From contig CP071499.1 of assembly GCA_017354895.1 (NCBI GenBank), positions 186,001 through 250,000 on the forward strand: a stretch of 64,000 nucleotides of DNA, given 5' to 3'. The translations under genes and the position numbers were made by a program. This stretch comes from Podospora comata (Eukaryota; Ascomycota; Sordariomycetes; Sordariales; Podosporaceae). Positions 57,631-64,000 of the stretch are shown here, piece after piece (position 1 is the first letter of the stretch; the number at the start of each line of letters is the position of its first letter). The notes beneath the pieces were generated by a model that was given only the letters and a program-made list of their open reading frames with translations, made no database searches and was not told where the DNA came from.

Positions 57631-59108
57631 ATGGGCCAGGGACCCAGCACCAGCGCCCTGCAGCAATGCATCCAGGGGGTTGCCAACAACCGAGCCAACT
57701 TCGCTGCTTTTGCCGGGAGCCCCCTTTACCAGATTCAATGGGTCAAGCCGTATAATCTTGATGTGCCCGTCGAGCCTGCCGCCGTGGTGAGGCCAGAGAC
57801 GGCACAGGATATTTCCGACATTATCAAGTGCGCCAATGCCAACGGCGTCAAGGTGCAGGCCAAGTCTGGGGGGCACTCCTATCAGAACTACGGCGCTGGC
57901 GGGAGTGATGGGGCCGTTGCCATCGACATGGTCAACTTTCAGAAATTTTCAATGGACACCAAGACATGGTATGCTACCATAGGGGCTGGAAATCGCCTGG
58001 GAGAGGTGGACAAGAAGATGCACGCTCAAGGAGGACGGGCCATGGCCCATGGTGTCTGTCCTGGTGTTGGCCTTGGTGGTCATGCTACGATTGTAAGTGA
58101 CTCTTCAAATCATGTCTTGCTGGATGCCTGCTAACTTGACCATCAAAGGGAGGATTGGGCCCCATGTCGAGAATGTGGGGATCTGCCTTGGATCATATTG
58201 TCGAAGTCGAAGTCGTGACCGCCGACGGCAAAATCCAGAGAGCGAGCGCCACGCAGAACGAGGATCTTTTCTGGGCCCTCAGAGGCTCTGCGTCTGGGTT
58301 CGGAGTCATCACCGAGTTCGTTGTGAGAACGCATCCCGAGCCGGCCAACGTTGTTCAGTACGAATACACCATCAAGCTCGGGAAACAGGCCGATGTCGCT
58401 CCTTTGTACTCGAAATGGCAGGCTTTGATGGCGGACCCCAAGCTTGACCGTCGGTTCGGATCCATGTTCATCATGTTCCCTCTTGGCGCTATCATCACTG
58501 GCACATTCTACGGAACTCAGGAGGAGTTCTTGACAACTGGCATCCCCAACGCTCTTCCGCAAGATGGTAACGGCCATCTGGTCATCAACGACTGGCTTGG
58601 GGGCTTGGCTCATGATGCCGAAAAGGAGGCACTGTATCTGTCTGGGCTTGCTATGCCATTCGTATCACGCTCTCTGGCCTTCAAGCGACAGGACCTCCTA
58701 GGACCGGAAAAGATCAAAGACATTTTCAACTGGGTCGACACCCAAAAGAAAGGCACGCTCCTGTGGTTCATCATCTTCGACGCCGCAGGGGGTGCTATTG
58801 AGGACATACCGCAGAATGCCACGGCCTTCGCTCATCGTGACAAGGTCATGTACTACCAGTCTTATGGCATTGGACTGCCCGTGACAAAAACCACCAAGGA
58901 TTTCATCACCGGATTTCACGACCAGGTTGTTCAGAAAGCCGGTCCAGGCACTTGGGGCACGTATCCAGGGTACGTCAACAACGCTTTGGTCGACCAGCAA
59001 AAGCAGTACTGGGACTCCAACCTGCCCGCATTGGAGCAGATCAAGGCTCGGTGGGACCCCAAGGACTTGTTCCACAACCCAGGGAGTGTGAGGCCTGTCA
59101 AGAACTAG
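57631..59108 (+). CDS. AA7/BBE-like FAD-linked oxidase
   Basis: Two exons, 57631-58092 and 58149-59108 (56-nt intron), 473 aa. The FAD_binding_4 domain is clear: VEPAAVVRPETAQDISDII, AKSGGHSYQNYGAGG and AHGVCPGVGLGGHATI. His82 and Cys143 are the two residues that carry bicovalent FAD in berberine-bridge-like and glucooligosaccharide oxidases. The BBE C-terminal motif is present (YVNNALVDQQKQYWDSNLP). The family oxidises oligosaccharides or small alkaloid-like molecules and makes hydrogen peroxide. Usually these proteins are secreted, but here the first ATG gives MGQGPSTSALQQCIQG with no signal peptide, and I see no upstream signal-coding exon. It follows the P450 gene in the same direction after about 1.07 kb. 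Good family call; cellular location uncertain. Confidence 0.88.
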
Positions 59109-59449
59109 TGTCTTGTCCTCATTTTCAGGCGATTTGTACTTATAGAATAGAGATACCCGATTGCATTAATGTTTACGTGCTATCTGGCTTCCGAATCAGG
59201 ACATGACTTTCACTGCAGTGATCCTTGGACCAGGTAGTTGGATGTAGTTGAGGACGGGTGAATGTGTGCAAAGCCACTCAAAACAGCCACCCAACCCCAA
59301 AAATTCAGCCGCTGGGCTCCCTCGTGATGCTTCACCCCTTGCCAATGAATATGTATACAAAGTATGCGAGATCCTATCTCCGACTTGCACAGCTAAGGTT
59401 CTCTCCATCTCTCCACGATCATCTAAGCGACCAACCCCTTTCTACAGCG
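59109..59449. other. Short intergenic region
   Basis: 341 bp between tandem genes. No feature seen. Confidence 0.5.
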
Positions 59450-60099
59450 ATGACTGACACAGATCTTCTGCCGGACGCCGTGATTAGATGTGCTCCCACA
59501 ATTGATGCACTTGACAAAGCCATCGCCAAAAATATGCCCCTGTGTCCATCCATAAGCTCCGGCGAACAAGAATTCAACCATTTCTGGCATAACGTCTTTA
59601 CCTCCCTTGCTGCCGAAATCGAAGAAGATGACACCATCCCCTTGCACCTGACTTCGCCTCCCCGTTCCACCTTCTCCATCAAGATTTTCACGAAACCAGT
59701 TCGGGACAGGACTTGCTGGTGTGATAACACTGGCTATGATTTCCAAATCGTCCTTAGAAACCCATCTGGTGTTACCAAAGGGATTTGGTAAGGGGCATAA
59801 GGGATTATCTGTATAGCGAGGAAGGGTCACAGACAAGGGTTTTCTACAGGCCAGGACAGCCGGGCGATGGACTGGGAAAGCAGGAGGTGGATATGAAGCG
59901 GGTAGTGGTTTACGATTCGACTTGGTATATCATGGACAATGAAGAGGACATACCCGATGAAAATGAAACACGTTTCGAGGGATGCACATGGAAGGATCCC
60001 GAGATCGTGCTGTTTTGTTGCACGATGGAGAAGGTGGAGGAACGACGGAAGGAAAACAACAGAATTGGGGACACGTATATGAAAGATGCGGCGGAGTGA
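59450..60099 (+). CDS. Small hypothetical protein
   Basis: Proposed two exons, 59450-59787 and 59850-60099, with a 62-nt GTAAGG..TACAG intron that joins GIW to PGQPGDG, giving 195 aa. Exon 1 starts MTDTDLLPDAVIRCAPTID and contains EFNHFWHNVFTSLAAEI. Exon 2 contains VVVYDSTWYIMDNEED and FEGCTWKDPEIVLFCC. The protein is acidic, with several Cys and Trp, no signal peptide or TM segment, and a charged C-terminus (EKVEERRKENN). I do not recognise a family. The branch site in the proposed intron is weak, so the join could be wrong, but the two frames each look protein-coding and are close in composition. Confidence 0.55.
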
Positions 60100-60373
60100 C
60101 CCAATTGTAGGTGTTTCCAAGCGTGTGCCTGCACGCAAACCAAAATATATTCCACTCATGACTTACCCCAAACGCCTTGATGTAAACTGAAGGGCATTGC
60201 GCTGATTCCCGAGGCCAAAAACCGCCTGAAACCCTTAAACCCAAAATGCAAAAGACATGACAGTGTGCCCGACCCGGCTCCCCTCTGTCCTTGATCCTCA
60301 CCCTCGGACCTTCCATCCATGACGACACGAGCGTCCCTTGTCCAACCAAATTCAAAATATTATAAACAGCTTT

Positions 60374-61110
60374 TCACCAACCACAGTGCGGGCATGGATC
60401 GTTGGTGTACGTCGCATTGGCCAAACAGATCTCAGTCCCACTGTCTTCTTTCTTGCTTCCTCTGCCTGATTCGGCTTCCGCATGTTCTTGATCCTCCTCT
60501 TCCGGCCCCTCCATGACGACACGGGCGTCTCCTTGTTCTTGCCCTCCAGCTTCCTCCTCTTCTTGATCCTCCTGACTGACGACCCAGCCGTCAATCTCCC
60601 AGTATCCTGCCTCTTCAGTTTGTTCCTCGTCTTGCTTCAGCCACTCGCGTTCTTGCTCTTCCTCCCGCAGTATCGCCATGACCGCACGAGCGTCGTCCTT
60701 CATGCGTTCTGGCTCTTCAAAATCTGGTGCCAAAAGTGCGAGCGGATCAAGCTGGCGGTAAAATTGTTGCCACGTAATTCCAGTTCGCTGCTCGACAAAA
60801 TGTTGTGATACACCCCCGTGCGAGGAAAACTCAACACTCGGGCTTCGAGCGCATGATCCTCGTTGTTTTTTGCGTTTTTCATGAGCCTCTTCATGGCTGA
60901 GCCGAGTTCGGAGCCAGCTGCCTTGAGAACTTCTGTTGTTGTTTGGTCTAGCCAGTCCTGGTTGGGGAGTCTGCCGCTGAACTGGTCCCGGAACCTTGAC
61001 AGATTCTCTGTCATGTCTCGACACGCCCTAGATCGGGCTACGGCGGATTCATTGTTTGGAGCGGCCACAGCTTCCTTGCCAGCGAAAGATGTGGCTTGGG
61101 AGACTGTCAT
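60374..61110 (-). CDS. Acidic hypothetical protein, 5' end uncertain
   Basis: Two reverse-strand exons, 61110-60838 and 60787-60374 (50-nt intron joining LEAR to RTGITWQQFY), give 228 aa from the ATG at 61110. The middle is helical (MTENLSRFRDQFSGRLP, VLKAAGSELGSAMKRLMK). The C-terminal half is Glu/Gln-rich (REEEQEREWLKQDEEQTEE) and ends DPCPHCGW. No domain recognised. The frame stays open 5' of the ATG for about 29 codons (DYEPGCGCQVRHTIAQLAYY) until two stops. An acidic stretch in another frame (ESEDDEEEADDDDELDEDDD) lies just upstream. The true gene probably begins further upstream, through an unplaced splice or after a frame change. Confidence 0.5.
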
Positions 61111-61490
61111 GTAATATGCCAGCTGAGCAATGGTGTGGCGGACTTGGCAACCGCAGCCAGGCTCGTAGTCAACATCACCATTCTCAGGTTGTCGTCATCA
61201 TCCTCGTCGAGTTCGTCGTCGTCATCCGCCTCCTCCTCATCATCCTCGGATTCGGCGTCATGATGGTGATGGGTGAGGGAAAAAAAAAAAGAAAAGGTCA
61301 GAGTGCACAGGAAGACGGTTGATATAGATTCAGATCTTTTGTTGTGCCCTAGTGGCAAGAAAAAAAAACCACTTTCAAAAGTTCGGTTGGGTATCATGTG
61401 GGTGTAAAAATTCAAAAACTGGAAATGACCTCCATCGTGGTAACTCCTAAACGCCCATATTTCCACCACGACCTTCCTTCACAACCTCTC

Positions 61491-61811
61491 TCAAGACCTC
61501 GCGCTTCGGAAACTTGAACTGGTCCTCGTTGAGCTTGCACTGCTTCGTCTCGTCCATATTGAACCTAGCCCCTGGGCTTCTTGATATGTTGTTCGCGTGG
61601 GACCCGGTAGGCTCACGGCTTGCAGCTTCTCCAATCCCGACTTGAAGGCACTGTTGATGGCCACTCTGAGGCCCGAGATGAAGGGGTTGTGTGCACGGTG
61701 TTGGTGCTGTTCTGCTAGTTGGTAGTCGGCGGGGTGGGAAACGTGGTGATGAACTCGCTCAAGACGCTCCATGTCGTCGAGCATCATGTGGTAGTACTCT
61801 TCATCCTCCAT
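61491..61811 (-). CDS. Possible upstream exon of the acidic protein, or separate small gene
   Basis: A reverse-strand frame from ATG 61811: MEDEEYYHMMLDDMERLERV, then VHHHVSHPADYQLAEQHQH and ISGLRVAINSAFKSGLEKLQ. It has good codon use in the first 65 residues and then degrades to Ser/Arg-rich sequence, as if an intron begins near GTGAGC at 61620-61615. Another frame downstream (FNMDETKQCKLNEDQFKFPK) looks coding as well but cannot be joined with a normal-length intron. It may belong with the gene ending at 60374. Model unresolved. Confidence 0.3.
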   Translation of the reverse strand: MEDEEYYHMMLDDMERLERVHHHVSHPADYQLAEQHQHRAHNPFISGLRVAINSAFKSGLEKLQAVSLPGPTRTTYQEAQGLGSIWTRRSSASSTRTSSSFRSARS

Positions 61812-62708
61812 TATGCGGTGGTGGATATGATGGTGTCCCTGATTGTCACATGTCAGAATTAGGGCTGTGTTATTGTTTTACTTCATGGCTGAATACACAT
61901 ACACTGTGTGGAGAAAACAAACTCGGAAGCTTTGGGTGGAAGAACTCAAGTCAGAGTTCGATGGTGTGGCTGAACACTTCAAGATGATGGCTCTTGTGAA
62001 CTTTGACAGCTTGACCGTCGGTAAAGTTTGATGTGATGCGATGGTGAATCGTTGGTGATAAAAACGCTTTGGAAGGCCATCCATGCCCTCCGAGGGGACA
62101 TGGAGTTGGGATTTATATGGCACATTGTGATTCTCTTGTTCATATTGAAGTTGCAGCCCAAACGCGTCAATCGCACCACCATTGCTGTGTGGCCAGTTGT
62201 ACTGAGCTGGGGACTGCCGTCGTCGTATGATTTTGGCTCAATAGAGTTGGTGCCATTGGCTGCACCAACCACAGCCACCCAGACACCTCCCCAGTTGTCG
62301 GTCCACTACAGAGCAGTGCATCCTGATGACATTGAGCCCAGACTTTGGCATTGGGCCACCGGGCGAAACCGGACTAGCATGGTCCAAATATTTGTCGTGA
62401 TTCGAGAATCACCACAGTTGGTAGCTAGACACCTCTTGCGCTATCAATAAAATGCCATTCAAAACAACAAAGGAAAGGGTATATAATAACCTAGAATGAT
62501 ACAAGACGCAAGCGAGTGCTGGGCTCGGTCCCAGCCCTTCTTCACCTCTCACCTCTCAGCCCATTGCCAGGCTGTTGGCCCTCCCACGCTGGCAAAGGAA
62601 AAAACAAAGGAAAAAAAACAGTATTACACAAGTGACTCATGAATTATCATTATCTCGTGCTCCACCACCCTAAACTCTCCCTTCTTCTTTACACCGTGGC
62701 TTGGCCCT
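61812..62708. other. Intergenic region
   Basis: About 0.9 kb. A forward frame at 62052-62450 has no domain. Poly-A-rich 3' flank of the Ala/Ser-rich gene near 62600-62625. Nothing else recognised. Confidence 0.5.
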
Positions 62709-64000
62709 TCACAGTTCATCATGGCCCTGAACCTTCTCCTTGACCGCTTCGGTCGCTTCGCTCGCAACACTTGCCACCTTCTCACCGACGCTTCTGACCT
62801 TCTCGCCGGCCTCACCGACCACTTCGCTAGCGGCGCTGGCAGCTGAGCCAACAACGTTGGTGCCGGTGGCATAAGCAGCATTCAGCCTGGACACCACACT
62901 TTCCGAGAATGTTGGTTCCTTGCCGACCAAGAGTTCAGACACGAGCGCGCTCACGGCCTCATAGCGTTGAGCAGCCGCATCACTGGCCACAGCAGCGGCA
63001 CTCGTTACTGACCCCGCCCCTTCACCAGCTGCCGCCGAGGCAGAGGAAGCGTACTCGCCAACACCGCTGTAGAAAGCTTCGTACCATGGAGTAGGGGCTG
63101 GAGCACCGTAGACCTGTATGCTGATCTTGGTGACAATGACATCCCAGCCATCAGCCACGTAGTCAGCTGCAGCAGCAGCTTGCTCGTATCCGGCGGCAGC
63201 CGCAGAAGAGACGTTCTCGCCGGCAACCGATACGGCGGAGGAAACTCCTGCACTGGCAGCAGCCGCAATAGAGGATGCACCTGACCCAATGACAGAAGCA
63301 GCAGAGGCACCAGACTCGCTTGCCGCCGACGCAGCAGAAGCGGCAGCCACACTAGCTGCCGAAGCGGCAGAAGCAGCCGACTCGCTGGCCACTGAAGCGG
63401 CCGACGAAGCAGACTCGCCAACGGCGGCGGCAGCAGCAGCCGCGGACTCGCTGGCGACCGAAGCAAGCGAAGAAGCAGTACCGACAAGATCAGTCGGTGT
63501 AGGGGTGGCCGTCATGGAGCTCACGGCTGCGCTGGCTGCCGACAAAAACTCGGAATACCTGGCATGCGCGAGGCCGAGACCGGCGTAGTAATTGTGCCGG
63601 GCGTTGTCCAGAAGCTTGTTGACATGTTCAGCTGGGGTGGAAGGTGTTGGGGTGGCCAGACCAGCTGCAATCTTGGCACTTTCGTACTGCTCCAGCGCCC
63701 AAGACCGGCCCTGTTCGAGGCGTTCTGAGGCAATGGATTCGATACGAGCCCAATCGACACTGGGCACGGGGACAGTCGGAATGGCGACCGTGGGCATGAT
63801 GTTCTTCTTCGTCTTGGTTGGTGTCCCGCGCAACTGAGTCGAAACAGCCTCGAGCGCAACGTCCATCCGAGAGCTTGCTGAGGCCATGGCCTTGTTGTAA
63901 GCAGATGTCACCGAGGCGAGCATCTGTTGATGAGCAGGAAGGGGAGTACCGTGGATCTGGGCTGAGACAGCCGACAATGCCTCGGAATATTGTGCGTTGG
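62709..64000 (-). CDS. Ala/Ser-rich repeat protein ending in HDEL; 5' end beyond window
   Basis: The reverse frame is open from base 64000 to the stop at 62709, giving about 430 C-terminal residues. The first part has two helical repeats ending VSAQIHGTPLPAHQ and VSTQLRGTPTKTK, each followed by about 30 residues of helix. A third copy (ISIQVYGAPAPTPW) comes later. Between them is a long low-complexity Ala/Ser/Glu region (SESAASAASVA-type units) likely to be alpha-helical. The final helix SVGEKVASVASEATEAVKEK resembles LEA or apolipophorin-like amphipathic helices. The C-terminus is QGHDEL, a canonical fungal ER-retrieval signal. I do not recognise a named family. If the unseen N-terminus has a signal peptide, the protein would be ER-lumenal. 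Confidence 0.75.
   Translation of the reverse strand, partial: NAQYSEALSAVSAQIHGTPLPAHQQMLASVTSAYNKAMASASSRMDVALEAVSTQLRGTPTKTKKNIMPTVAIPTVPVPSVDWARIESIASERLEQGRSWALEQYESAKIAAGLATPTPSTPAEHVNKLLDNARHNYYAGLGLAHARYSEFLSAASAAVSSMTATPTPTDLVGTASSLASVASESAAAAAAAVGESASSAASVASESAASAASAASVAAASAASAASESGASAASVIGSGASSIAAAASAGVSSAVSVAGENVSSAAAAGYEQAAAAADYVADGWDVIVTKISIQVYGAPAPTPWYEAFYSGVGEYASSASAAAGEGAGSVTSAAAVASDAAAQRYEAVSALVSELLVGKEPTFSESVVSRLNAAYATGTNVVGSAASAASEVVGEAGEKVRSVGEKVASVASEATEAVKEKVQGHDEL

Noticed and set aside
62052-62450. 132-codon forward frame with a hydrophobic start
   Set aside because: No recognisable domain, codon use unlike neighbours, no promoter or splice support.
1-64000. tRNA, rRNA, CRISPR arrays and intact transposons
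   Set aside because: I looked for GGTTCGAA-type B boxes, regular spacer-repeat patterns, terminal repeats and transposase or reverse-transcriptase motifs and recognised none. A tRNAscan or RepeatMasker run would be decisive.

Overview
The window looks like a euchromatic piece of a filamentous ascomycete (Pezizomycotina) genome, most likely Sordariomycetes. Genes are interrupted by short introns (mostly 50-75 nt) with GT-AG ends and ACTAAC/CTGAC-type branch sites. Both strands are used without operons. The family set is fungal: Zn2Cys6 regulator, DUF8004, DUF7704, X325/Bim1-like, GPI-anchored and AA7 proteins. I see no tRNA, rRNA, CRISPR or intact mobile element. Splice junctions are my own reading from consensus sites and frame continuity, without transcript data.

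Layout. 0-8 kb: 5' part of twinfilin (-), a Zn2Cys6 transcription factor (+) whose zinc cluster is split by a probable GC-AG intron, a membrane-anchored aspartic-peptidase-like protein (+) lacking both catalytic Asp residues, and a small membrane protein (+). 8-12 kb: a calpain-type protease (-) with a long charged tail. 12-15.6 kb: gene-poor, with short repeats, a hairpin and a possibly decayed gene. 15.6-24 kb: class-I glutamine amidotransferase (-), ribosomal protein eS7 (-), a DUF7704 membrane protein (+), a zinc alcohol dehydrogenase (+) and dynactin p62 (-). 24-28.4 kb: a DUF8004 protein (+) converging on a mitochondrial BolA3-like protein (-).

28.4-39 kb: two long gene-poor blocks flank a secreted subtilase (+), then a secreted Pro/Gly/Asp-rich protein (+) with no Lys or Arg over about 374 residues. 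39-46 kb: a multi-pass membrane protein (+), an EXPERA-like protein (-), a GPI-anchored protein (-) and an X325/Bim1-like copper-binding protein (-). 46.8-51.4 kb: a ferric reductase (+), divergent from the Bim1-like gene, and arginyl-tRNA synthetase (+) with two in-frame starts that fit mitochondrial and cytosolic forms. 51.4-54.5 kb is gene-poor. 54.5-60 kb: a P450 (+), an AA7/BBE-type flavin oxidase (+) and a small hypothetical protein (+). The window ends with an uncertain acidic protein (-) and the 3' part of an Ala/Ser-rich protein (-) ending in HDEL.

Functional themes: housekeeping (twinfilin, eS7, ArgRS, dynactin, BolA3), secretion and cell surface (subtilase, inactive aspartic peptidase, Bim1-like, GPI protein), metal handling (Bim1-like plus ferric reductase), and a possible two-enzyme oxidative pair (P450 plus AA7). 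I did not find a clearly new defence, mobile or biosynthetic system. The most unusual single items are the Lys/Arg-free secreted protein, the inactive peptidase, a perfect 28-bp palindrome and the HDEL-ending repeat protein.
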